This document shows, piece after piece, positions 1 through 4,784 of a stretch of DNA of 5,092 bases. Below the pieces are notes generated by a model that worked only from the letters and a program-made list of their open reading frames with translations, ran no database searches and was not told where the DNA came from. The stretch comes from CAIOJG01 sp964477455 (GTDB taxonomy: Bacteria; Patescibacteriota; Patescibacteriia; Magasanikbacterales; GWA2-37-8), in the NCBI GenBank assembly GCA_964477455.1, contig CAYZHG010000055.1:1-5092 (forward strand), read 5' to 3'. The translations under genes and the position numbers were made by a program. How positions within the stretch are numbered: position 1 is the first letter of the stretch; every line of letters starts with the position of its first letter.

Positions 1-21
1 CGCGTTTTTTTTTTTTGCGCT

Positions 22-68
22 CTTGTTTCAGCGCCACAAGACTCGTCCGCTTTGTGTGGCGAAACAAG
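22..68. repeat. Imperfect inverted repeat / stem-loop at left edge
   Basis: Bases 22-29 (CTTGTTTC) pair with 61-68 (GAAACAAG), and bases 33-38 (GCCACA) pair with 55-60 (TGTGGC). Together they give a 14-bp stem with a 3-base bulge (30-32) and a 16-base loop. Neither side is followed by a T-run in the direction of reading, so it is not an ordinary intrinsic terminator. It lies beyond the terminator of the minus-strand gene at 147-347. It could be a structured RNA segment or a DNA site; the function is unknown. Confidence 0.5.
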
Positions 69-72
69 GCAC

Positions 73-139
73 AAAAAAAAAAGAACACTCCTCGAAAAAA
101 TGCGGGGGGGGTTCCCTGCGGGGCCGTGTTCTTTTTTTT
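73..139 (-). terminator. Long intrinsic terminator after the 66-residue gene
   Basis: A perfect 14-bp stem joins bases 75-88 (eight A then GAACAC) to 126-139 (GTGTTC then eight T). The minus-strand copy runs straight into a T-tract (opposite A73-A82) and begins about 8 bases after the stop codon of the gene at 147-347. The 37-base loop contains a smaller hairpin, 102-107 with 114-119, next to a run of eight G. The stem is symmetric, so it could also stop plus-strand transcripts. Confidence 0.7.
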
Positions 140-146
140 GTTTTGT

Positions 147-347
147 TCAAATCCTCCTCGTTGCAAATCCCAGCGTTTTCAATGTCGGTGGCTCGTCGGC
201 CAACCGCACAATTTCGCTGGTGGCAATGTCACTTTTGTAAATGCGTGACATCAAAATTTGACAAGCGTTCCACCTTGTCACTGGGTCAATTGGCTCATAC
301 TTCAACTCTTTTTGCACCGCAATTCTGCGGTCGTTGCTCTTGCTCAT
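147..347 (-). CDS. Hypothetical 66-residue protein with its own promoter
   Basis: I do not recognise this protein. It is small, charged and soluble-looking, with no membrane segment. A basic N-terminus (SKSNDRR) leads into a helix-prone centre around residues 22-50 (VTRWNACQILMSRIYKSDIA), and the tail is basic, ending in TRRI. The case for a real gene comes from its surroundings. A near-consensus promoter lies 29 bases upstream, the ATG is preceded by the same AACAAAAAAA-type leader as the clear genes in this window, and a 14-bp terminator follows the stop codon closely. It is a one-gene transcription unit, separated from the structural operon by the terminator at 415-438. Small orphan genes of this kind in phages are often early regulatory or host-takeover proteins, but nothing in the sequence identifies a role. 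Confidence 0.55.
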   Translation of the reverse strand: MSKSNDRRIAVQKELKYEPIDPVTRWNACQILMSRIYKSDIATSEIVRLADEPPTLKTLGFATRRI

Positions 348-375
348 TTTTTTGTTTTTTAAAAATTACTTCTAA

Positions 376-404
376 AATATAACACCCCCCCCACCCCCTG
401 TCAA
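376..404 (-). promoter_or_regulatory. Sigma70-type promoter with poly-G spacer, extended -10
   Basis: On the minus strand, TTGACA (404-399) and TATATT (381-376) are separated by exactly 17 bases. The spacer is almost pure G: five G, T, eight G, then TGT. The TG one base before the -10 box makes an extended -10 element. The predicted start is near 369, giving a leader of about 22 bases before the ATG at 347. The -35 match to consensus is perfect. The G-run spacer is unusual and recurs in the promoter at 4785-4812. Confidence 0.75.
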
Positions 405-414
405 GTGAACAACA

Positions 415-438
415 AAAAACCCCCTTTAGGGGGTTTTT
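415..438. terminator. Bidirectional intrinsic terminator after the structural operon
   Basis: A perfect 10-bp stem (five A and five C, 415-424; five G and five T, 429-438) closes a 4-base loop TTTA. It lies 17 bases beyond the stop codon of the last operon gene (456-1010, minus strand). It therefore ends the virion-protein transcript just before the promoter of the 66-residue gene. Both strands carry the A/T arms, so it would work in either direction. Confidence 0.85.
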
Positions 439-455
439 GCAATTCTGAGTGAGAA

Positions 456-1010
456 TTAAAGTGCGGCAACCATTTCGTCGATTTCTGTTGCAGTCCAAGA
501 AGCAAGAGCGGTATCGAATGGAGAACCAGTCAAACCGATTGCTATCAAAGCTTGTGCCAAAACATAAGCTTGATGACCTCCCACGAAAGGGGCGATTGTT
601 GCGTATGACAAATCAAAAGTTGTCAATCCCATTTCAACAGCTGAGCTGTCAAAATCTGCTTTCGCAGTGTGTCCAGCATATGCAGAAGCAGAAGCACCGA
701 AGGCACTTGCGTCTGTCAAAATGTGGTCAAGAATGTATTTCACAAGGTAAGATTGTTTTGATTGACCAGCAGGAACAACTCCAAGAGTTGCAAATTGAGC
801 GTTGATGTCTCCAGCAACAGTCACTTTTCCAGCCACGCGACCTACTCCGCCCATGATAATTCGTTGATCACCTTGACCAGCAGATTGTGGGTTTGCAGGA
901 ATAACATATTTTCGCACAACATTCGTGCCTTTCCAATTTCCAAAAACCATAGTTTTTGCAAACTGTCCAGAAGCTCCGTCTGAGTGCATTGGTCCAGTTA
1001 CTTTACACAT
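456..1010 (-). CDS. Gly/Ala-rich putative virion protein (184 aa)
   Basis: This is the last gene of the minus-strand operon, directly before the terminator at 415-438. The N-terminus carries a motif, G6-P-M-H-S then A13-S-G-Q-F and V31-V-R, followed by a P38-A-N-P-Q-S...Q46...Q49-R stretch. I associate this pattern with small phage structural proteins seen in many environmental phages; that family recollection cannot be checked here. The rest is rich in Ala and Gly, with alternating small and hydrophobic residues (about 55-165), and has no signal peptide or enzyme motif. The C-terminus, residues 171-184, is acidic (WTATEIDEMVAAL). The same N-terminal motif opens the protein at 1878-2195. The start is the ATG at 1010, behind an A-rich leader with no Shine-Dalgarno. 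A virion role (tail, neck or decoration) is inferred from composition and operon position; the exact part is unknown. Confidence 0.75.
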   Translation of the reverse strand: MCKVTGPMHSDGASGQFAKTMVFGNWKGTNVVRKYVIPANPQSAGQGDQRIIMGGVGRVAGKVTVAGDINAQFATLGVVPAGQSKQSYLVKYILDHILTDASAFGASASAYAGHTAKADFDSSAVEMGLTTFDLSYATIAPFVGGHQAYVLAQALIAIGLTGSPFDTALASWTATEIDEMVAAL

Positions 1011-1053
1011 TTATTTTTTTTCTTGTTTTGATTAAATTGGCTCAATCGACCTA

Positions 1054-1449
1054 TTAAAAAGATTTGAGTTTCTCATGCATGAAATAGTCGTATCCGCGTT
1101 TTGATTTCTTACTTGCAATATGATTATATACTGTTTTTTCTTCAATTGTCAATGCTTGCCATGCCAACAATGCATTTTTAAACTTTAATTGTTGCGCGTC
1201 CCTCAATTCGCTCGGCGGTTGAACAGGCCAAGCAGGTTTTTGAAAAAAGTTTTTTTGTACTTTGCCAATGATAAAACCACCCACGCCGTCCCACTTGCGA
1301 TTGCGTCTCTGCTGATACACACCAGCGCAGTTATTAGAATCTCCAAACTCAGACCAACCAAAAATAATCCACCCAAAATAATTAGGCTTACCCATGCGAC
1401 CGCGGATTGTTTCGGCTGGGATTTTTTCACAAACATTTATAAAAGGCAT
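1054..1449 (-). CDS. Hypothetical phage structural-type protein (131 aa)
   Basis: The N-terminal half (residues 20-70) is rich in aromatic and Gly residues, for example NYFGWIIFGWSEFG at 23-36, and is not recognised. The C-terminal half has an ordered pattern: R83, Q86, K89-F90, A93, W97, L100, K105, Y108, I111, G119-Y120 and F123. The first part (R83 to W97) is spaced exactly as in the protein at 1878-2195. The second part (W97 to F123) is spaced exactly as in the protein at 3027-3836 (W60 to F86). This places it in the same composite virion-protein family as its neighbours. Its ATG lies inside the end of the upstream nuclease gene (13-base overlap), suggesting translational coupling. A gap of 43 bases follows before the next gene. 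A virion role is inferred only from the shared module and the neighbours. Confidence 0.7.
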   Translation of the reverse strand: MPFINVCEKIPAETIRGRMGKPNYFGWIIFGWSEFGDSNNCAGVYQQRRNRKWDGVGGFIIGKVQKNFFQKPAWPVQPPSELRDAQQLKFKNALLAWQALTIEEKTVYNHIASKKSKRGYDYFMHEKLKSF

Positions 1450-1865
1450 AAGTTATTGAAGTATTTTGTACACCTTAAAATGATGTTTTCATCGTCTGAA
1501 AGTGTTGAAACCTCGTGATTAAATTCAAAAGCATTTTTTGAAAAATTGTGTGAACCGATTGAAATTAATTTTTTATCAATAATAATCATTTTTACATGCA
1601 TCATTTTTTTTGTGCCGACCCTTTTCACTGAAAGTTTTTCAAGCTGTAAAATAGTAGGCATAATATTGTTATTGACCAAAGCTCGAACTTTGACCCCTCG
1701 GGCGGAAGCTTCCAAAATTGCGCTGTTGAATTTTTGTATATTTGAATTTGGTTCATTTTTGTACCACCTCCAATCAAAAACAAGTATCTCGATTGAATGT
1801 TGAGCTTGCTCAATTAAAGGAGTTAAGACTTGCGGAAATTCTCGGCCTATAATTACTTGATTCAT
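1437..1865 (-). CDS. Phospholipase D-like nuclease, single HKD domain (142 aa)
   Basis: One complete HKD motif is visible: H90-x-K92-x4-D97, followed by G104-S105-H106-N107 and E118, as in PLD-superfamily active sites. Upstream, residues 46-67 (FNSAILEASARGVKVRALV, then NNN) match the helix-strand unit that precedes the motif in this family. Single-HKD members of about 150 residues, like bacterial Nuc, act as dimers sharing one active site and cut phosphodiester bonds in DNA or RNA without metal. Related proteins cut phospholipids, so the substrate here is not certain. There is no signal peptide, so a cytoplasmic or packaged role is expected. The gene sits between small virion-type genes, 12 bases after the gene before it and overlapping the next by 13 bases, so it is made with the late proteins. 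The start is ATG 1865 behind AACAAAAAAAA. The superfamily is secure; the biological role is open. Confidence 0.9.
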   Translation of the reverse strand: MNQVIIGREFPQVLTPLIEQAQHSIEILVFDWRWYKNEPNSNIQKFNSAILEASARGVKVRALVNNNIMPTILQLEKLSVKRVGTKKMMHVKMIIIDKKLISIGSHNFSKNAFEFNHEVSTLSDDENIILRCTKYFNNLCLL

Positions 1866-1877
1866 TTTTTTTTGTTT

Positions 1878-2195
1878 TTATAAATAAAAATTTAATACAT
1901 CAGAAACAAATCTTGCAAATTGCGGTGCGCGTTTTTCAATTGGCAAACTTGAAATGTTTACTCTTTGACCACCTGCCATATTAAAGCCAAATTCTATTTT
2001 TCCAAAATCATGCAAATGCCACATCTCACGGGCTATCAAGAATTTATTTCTTTGCTCTGTTCTCGCTGATGTAATTTTGTCTTTCTGTTTTTTTTGAAAG
2101 CGAACTTGTGCGCCAGTGTTTCTCTCGCTGAATGTTAGCAAGTCACCAAATGTTCCGCTTGCTTTTTCTGAATGTAACGGACCGATTATTTTCAT
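1878..2195 (-). CDS. Small putative virion protein, paralogous N-terminus (105 aa)
   Basis: The N-terminus reads G5-P-L-H-S, then A12-S-G-T-F and V31-R, matching residue for residue the spacing at the start of the protein at 456-1010 (G6-P-M-H-S, A13-S-G-Q-F). A second block, R45, Q48-R49, K51-F52, A55 and W59, has the same spacing as residues 83-97 of the protein at 1054-1449. It therefore joins two modules found separately in its neighbours. The middle is basic (about residues 32-51, QKKQKDK and others). No membrane segment or catalytic motif is seen. The ATG overlaps the stop of the upstream gene as ATGA (2195-2192), a classic coupled start. The role is probably structural or assembly-related, inferred from the shared modules; no named family is certain. 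Confidence 0.75.
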   Translation of the reverse strand: MKIIGPLHSEKASGTFGDLLTFSERNTGAQVRFQKKQKDKITSARTEQRNKFLIAREMWHLHDFGKIEFGFNMAGGQRVNISSLPIEKRAPQFARFVSDVLNFYL

Positions 2196-2404
2196 TTGTT
2201 TTCTTTTTGTAAAAATTCCTTAAGCCATGCAATATCATTTTTCATTGTGGCAATGTCTGAACCGACTTTGTGAATGGGGCAAGTTCTTTCATTTTCTTGA
2301 ATTACTTTTATTTTTTCATTTAAATTATTCCAAACAATGCCAGCAAGCACCGCAAAAATGCTCACAATATAAGGCAGAAAAATTGTCGGCATTGTTTCAT
2401 TCAT
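2192..2404 (-). CDS. Small membrane protein with coiled-coil tail (70 aa)
   Basis: One hydrophobic segment spans about residues 7-25 (TIFLPYIVSIFAVLAGIVW). It is followed by a charged, heptad-like helix at 26-68 interrupted by C42-P-x-H45. The likely topology is an N-terminal membrane anchor with a cytoplasmic or periplasmic coiled coil. Phages often encode such proteins next to lysis or tail genes, as holin accessories, antiholins or XhlA-like proteins, but the domain order here (membrane segment first) differs from XhlA and no family can be claimed. It starts 4 bases after the fibre-like gene and overlaps the next gene by ATGA, so it is firmly inside the operon. The start is ATG 2404 behind CATAAAAAA. 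Because the holin-like gene is in the other cassette, a regulatory lysis role is possible but unproven. Confidence 0.7.
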   Translation of the reverse strand: MNETMPTIFLPYIVSIFAVLAGIVWNNLNEKIKVIQENERTCPIHKVGSDIATMKNDIAWLKEFLQKENK

Positions 2405-2408
2405 TTTT

Positions 2409-3017
2409 TTATGTTGTTGTATCTAATTCTACACAAAACTGCAAGCCCAAAGGTGCGGCGCTTGCTGATGTCACAACTCTTAACCAAATTCGTTGACCTT
2501 TCGCAACTGTAAAACTGTTTGTTGTATCTTCCGCATAATTTGAGCCTGTTCCTGTTATTGTGCCAGCAAGCGATTGTGCAACATTATCTTTCATCATTGT
2601 ACAAGTATAAGATTGACCAGACCCAGGAGCAGAGCCCAAATAAATTTGCAGATTTCTTACTGTTCCAGCGCAAGGCATGACAAAACCAGCTTCCCATGCA
2701 CCACCTCCTAAATATGAACCAACATGGCGAGTTGTTCCCGCAGGTATTGCAACGGCTAAAGTTGAACCAATCAAAACAGTTTTTGCGGTTGATATTTTCG
2801 TGCTTAATGAACTTGTCAAAGCCGTGAGCCACGCCTTGACAGTTGCATATGCACCCGCTGGGTCTGTTCCGAGTTCTGTTTCAATCGCCACAATTTCATC
2901 GTTGACCATGTTTAAATCTTCGGCAAAAAATGTTTTTGTGTCGTCTGGGTCAAATGTCACGCCTGGACGATTTGAAATTATTCTTGGTGTTGTGATTGCG
3001 CTTGGAAAATCAGACAT
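2409..3017 (-). CDS. Putative tail-fibre / appendage protein (202 aa)
   Basis: The N-terminal part (residues 15-62) has the form NRPGVTFDP, then F31-A-E-D-L-N, an acidic helix with EIVAIETELGTDP, and YATV. This block is common at the attachment end of phage fibre-like proteins, by my recollection of such sequences. A short helical stretch (62-80) follows. The remainder (about 84-202) is rich in Gly, Thr, Ser and short beta strands, with P115-C-A-G-T-V-R-N-L near its start, which fits a beta-sandwich domain exposed on the particle. The arrangement of short anchor, helix and beta domain suggests a trimeric surface appendage, perhaps binding the host. There is no enzyme motif. It lies 9 bases after the preceding gene and 4 bases before the next. 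The start is ATG 3017 after an A/T-rich leader. Fold and role are inferred. Confidence 0.75.
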   Translation of the reverse strand: MSDFPSAITTPRIISNRPGVTFDPDDTKTFFAEDLNMVNDEIVAIETELGTDPAGAYATVKAWLTALTSSLSTKISTAKTVLIGSTLAVAIPAGTTRHVGSYLGGGAWEAGFVMPCAGTVRNLQIYLGSAPGSGQSYTCTMMKDNVAQSLAGTITGTGSNYAEDTTNSFTVAKGQRIWLRVVTSASAAPLGLQFCVELDTTT

Positions 3018-3026
3018 ATTATTTTT

Positions 3027-3836
3027 TTATTGATAAAATGAATTACGAGAATAAACACTTCTGAAATCTGAACCAACTGGGCCAATCACTGGCAACCAAT
3101 TATTTTCGATTTCATTGCATTGAAAATCTTTGATGTGATTGACATCATTAAAATTAAATTCCACACCATCAATATACAATGAACCAGTCATTTTGTAAAT
3201 GTGAATTGATAAAGAAGCGGAAATATCAGTGACATCTGCATAAGGCCAAGTGTCGCCAACATAACCCCACCACAACAAATCACTCAAATCATATTCATAA
3301 TCATAGGTCACAATCTCCCCGGGGTCGTCGGCAGGATCATGAAAAGAAATTGTCAAAATAAATTTTGCAAAAGAGCCCGCACCCATGCTTGTCAATTTTG
3401 AAATCGCATTAATATAAAAACTAAAGTCGCCAGGGATTTGCATTTGTATTGGCTGTGTGATTTTTATTTCTCCGTTAGCTCCACCAGGTGTAATTTTTCC
3501 CACCATAAATTGATGATACAGATTGGCTTCGCCAATTCCTAAAATTCCGTTATTAACTCTGTAATTTGTATCTTGCGAAAACAATTCCCAGCCTGTTTGT
3601 CCGCTCCAATATCCAGCAGAAGCCCAACGGTCTTTGATTGAATCAGCCAAAGCATTCCAAAGCTCGGCAACTACAGGAAAAGCCGACTGCGTTATTAAAG
3701 GCTCAAAATTTCGCTTTCTATAAATGACATCTTTTTTGTCTGCCTTGTCTCCCCAAAAGCCAGGTCGAACAACAACCGACTTATAAAAAAGTTCGGCGTC
3801 TTCGGGCTGTAAATGAAAATTAGTTAATATTGGCAT
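3027..3836 (-). CDS. Large putative virion protein, first gene of operon (269 aa)
   Basis: This is the promoter-proximal gene of the seven-gene operon. An N-terminal unit (residues 45-112) contains W60, L63, K68, W71, A74, G82-W83 and F86, the same spaced pattern as residues 97-123 of the protein at 1054-1449, followed by NLYHQF and VGKI. The C-terminal part (about 128-235) is rich in beta strands and ends with a GSLYIDGVEFNFNDV stretch (218-232), which resembles the last strands of jelly-roll or carbohydrate-binding domains. A surface or tail protein is the likely role, by inference. An upstream GTG at 3857 stays in frame and would add seven residues. I prefer ATG 3836 because the best promoter has its -10 box at 3854-3849, with transcription predicted to begin near 3842, after the GTG. 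No signal peptide is seen. Confidence 0.8.
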   Translation of the reverse strand: MPILTNFHLQPEDAELFYKSVVVRPGFWGDKADKKDVIYRKRNFEPLITQSAFPVVAELWNALADSIKDRWASAGYWSGQTGWELFSQDTNYRVNNGILGIGEANLYHQFMVGKITPGGANGEIKITQPIQMQIPGDFSFYINAISKLTSMGAGSFAKFILTISFHDPADDPGEIVTYDYEYDLSDLLWWGYVGDTWPYADVTDISASLSIHIYKMTGSLYIDGVEFNFNDVNHIKDFQCNEIENNWLPVIGPVGSDFRSVYSRNSFYQ

Positions 3837-3848
3837 ACTTATCCACAG

Positions 3849-3876
3849 GTTATACACTTTTAGTTAATTGTCACAA
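3849..3876 (-). promoter_or_regulatory. Candidate promoter of the structural operon
   Basis: On the minus strand, TTGTGA (876-871 of the 3000s, i.e. 3876-3871) and TATAAC (3854-3849) are 16 bases apart. The predicted start near 3842 leaves only about 6 bases before the ATG at 3836, so the first gene would be almost leaderless. The -35 box matches consensus at four of six positions. It overlaps the opposite-facing promoter at 3868-3897. Confidence 0.5.
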
Positions 3877-3897
3877 TTTGCACTTTTATTGTATACT
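3868..3897 (+). promoter_or_regulatory. Candidate promoter facing the structured RNA and lysis genes
   Basis: TTGTCA (3868-3873) and TATACT (3892-3897) are 18 bases apart, with five of six and four to five of six consensus matches. Transcription would start near 3904, just where the first hairpin of the GC-rich element begins. The -35 region overlaps that of the divergent structural-operon promoter, so binding at one could exclude the other. Confidence 0.5.
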
Positions 3898-3903
3898 GTT
3901 TTT

Positions 3904-4150
3904 AAAGACGTTGGAAGTGTAAAAGGAAATTGCGTCTATAAATAGTGACTGGCTTGCCGACTTCCCCAGCTCGCACGCTCCCAGCTCAAAAGGCTGACGG
4001 GTGGTAAGTTTTTCCTTCGGCCCTCTCGGCTCCCACAGCTGTAAACCGTGGGCGGGTGACGCATAAAAACACCTTAACTGAGAAAGGACGCACGACGACC
4101 GTATTGGTTTTTTTAAAAAATCAATTAGCGGAAGTCGGCGCGTGCCTACA
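3904..4150 (+). ncRNA. Putative structured RNA with closing stem and pseudoknot
   Basis: No credible coding region exists here. Bases 3951-4060 are 63% G+C (69 of 110), while bases 4181-4270 are about 18%, a contrast typical of structured RNA in an AT-rich genome. Bases 3956-3965 (GCCGACTTCC) pair perfectly with 4130-4139, a 10-bp closing stem enclosing 164 bases. Immediately after its 3' arm, bases 4140-4145 (GCGTGC) pair with 3973-3978 (GCACGC) inside the loop, giving an H-type pseudoknot stacked on the closing stem. Smaller hairpins fit within: 3906-3910 with 3932-3936 (5' hairpin), 3982-3985 with 3993-3996, 4032-4036 with 4048-4052, 4072-4075 with 4084-4087, and 4103-4111 with 4117-4125. 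I could not match it to RNase P, tmRNA, SRP, 6S or group I/II intron cores. It may be a free RNA or a leader of the lysis transcript. The strand follows from the upstream promoter and is less certain than the structure. Confidence 0.6.
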
Positions 4151-4163
4151 ACGGGTAACGCAT

Positions 4164-4207
4164 TGCATTAAATGCATTCCTGAAATACAGTAATCTATAA
4201 TAGATTA
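4164..4207. promoter_or_regulatory. Two palindromes upstream of the lysis genes (possible operators)
   Basis: TGCATT-A-AATGCA (4164-4176) and TAATCTA-TAA-TAGATTA (4191-4207) are perfect palindromes with 6- and 7-base arms. The second contains TATAAT (4196-4201), but no good -35 box lies at the right distance. They could be binding sites for a dimeric repressor or activator acting on the holin-endolysin genes. The regulator is not in this window. Confidence 0.35.
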
Positions 4208-4210
4208 GAG

Positions 4211-4253
4211 TAGAAAGAATTAAAGAAAAGTAGTATATAAATTTGGCAAATTT
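4211..4253 (+). promoter_or_regulatory. Weak candidate promoter and AT palindrome before the holin-like gene
   Basis: TAGAAA (4211-4216) and TATATA (4234-4239) lie 17 bases apart, with a predicted start near 4246 and a leader of about 25 bases. It overlaps a palindrome, AAATTTG-G-CAAATTT (4239-4253), followed by T9. The all-AT stem is too weak for a convincing terminator and may be an operator. The region from 4181 to 4270 is extremely AT-rich, so chance matches are easy. Confidence 0.3.
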
Positions 4254-4270
4254 TTTTTTAAATTGAATTT

Positions 4271-4465
4271 ATGAAAAGCGAACCTTTGTTTTTGCCTAAA
4301 GGAAGTATCAGAGCAATTTTGGCAATTTTTATGACTGGCACAATTTGCACTGCCCTTTTTTTTCAAATTCCTTTGCCCGAGTTTTATGTGGTCGCTTGGA
4401 GTGGCACAATCGGTCTATACTTCGGCGGAAGATTAGATTTTAAAAATATAAAAACAGATGAGTAA
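4271..4465 (+). CDS. Holin-like small membrane protein (64 aa)
   Basis: Two hydrophobic segments are visible, about residues 12-31 (SIRAILAIFMTGTICTALFF) and 37-51, joined by a short turn containing P34 and P36. A charged C-terminal tail follows (residues 54-64, RLDFKNIKTDE). The stretch LPKGSIRAI at 8-16 begins many small phage and bacterial membrane proteins of this size. Holins collect in the cell membrane and open it at a set time so that the endolysin reaches the cell wall. Size, two-segment topology, charged tail and direct overlap with a CHAP endolysin gene (8 bases, 4458-4465) all fit that role. The start is ATG 4271 with no Shine-Dalgarno, after an AT-only leader. The assignment rests on context and topology, since holins share little sequence. 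Confidence 0.75.
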   Translation: MKSEPLFLPKGSIRAILAIFMTGTICTALFFQIPLPEFYVVAWSGTIGLYFGGRLDFKNIKTDE

Positions 4466-4781
4466 AAATTATTTATTGGTTATCAATACGACAGATAAAA
4501 ATCGCTGGAATTGCGTGCTCTTTGCACGCTCACTTGTAAAAAAATTGCCGTTCGGACTTTGGACAATTTCGGACAAAAAGAAAATAATCAATTCAAAAAA
4601 AGCACAGCACGGCAGTATTGCAATTATAAAGACAGGTTTTATTTGGGGTCATGTTGCGTATGTTGAGAAAGTCGGCAAGAATCACATCACAATCACGGAA
4701 GCAAATTTTAGAGCGGGAAAAATAACAGAGAGACACGGAAGCGAAAAGGATTTGAAAATTATCGGATATTTTCAGCCATAG
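4458..4781 (+). CDS. CHAP-domain endolysin (107 aa)
   Basis: The protein is essentially one CHAP domain, a papain-like fold that cuts peptidoglycan as an amidase or endopeptidase. The predicted nucleophile is C19 within W17-N-C-V-L-F-A-R. The general base is H65 in G64-H-V-A-Y-V-E, and the third residue is E81 or N83 in I79-T-E-A-N-F. The segment HGSIAII (51-57) matches the strand that usually carries a GD/GS turn before the histidine. CHAP domains are commonly 100-140 residues, so this is near the minimum, with no cell-wall-binding domain and no signal peptide. It should therefore depend on the holin-like partner for export. Its ATG lies within the end of that gene, which implies coupled translation. 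A promoter -35 box starts only 4 bases after its stop codon. The peptide bond or host wall type cannot be read from the sequence. Confidence 0.9.
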   Translation: MSKNYLLVINTTDKNRWNCVLFARSLVKKLPFGLWTISDKKKIINSKKAQHGSIAIIKTGFIWGHVAYVEKVGKNHITITEANFRAGKITERHGSEKDLKIIGYFQP

Positions 4782-4784
4782 CCC

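Noticed and set aside
22..68. Hammerhead-ribozyme-like pieces on the minus strand (CGGACGAG and GAAAC)
   Set aside because: The conserved CUGANGA core has a mismatch at an essential base, and the stems do not fall in the required order.
15..382. Overlapping plus-strand frames of 62-119 residues at the left edge
   Set aside because: They read through homopolymer runs, the 14-bp terminator stem and the 66-residue gene in antisense; composition is rich in Cys, Phe and Lys from A/T/G runs, with no credible leader.
295..498. Minus-strand frame of 67 residues
   Set aside because: It crosses the terminator at 415-438 and the promoter at 376-404 and overlaps the ends of two better genes.
449..805. 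Plus-strand frame of 118 residues
   Set aside because: Antisense shadow of the Gly/Ala-rich virion gene; a Gln/Lys/Arg-rich product with no family resemblance.
2677..3033. Plus-strand frame of 118 residues
   Set aside because: Antisense to the fibre-like gene, which has clear protein character and tight operon spacing.
3837..3857. GTG at 3857 as start of the first operon gene
   Set aside because: It lies upstream of the predicted transcription start and overlaps the -10 region; the ATG at 3836 fits better.
3966..3987. Direct repeat CCAGCTC (3966-3972 and 3981-3987) as a CRISPR or iteron array
   Set aside because: Only two 7-base copies, explained as parts of hairpins in the structured RNA.
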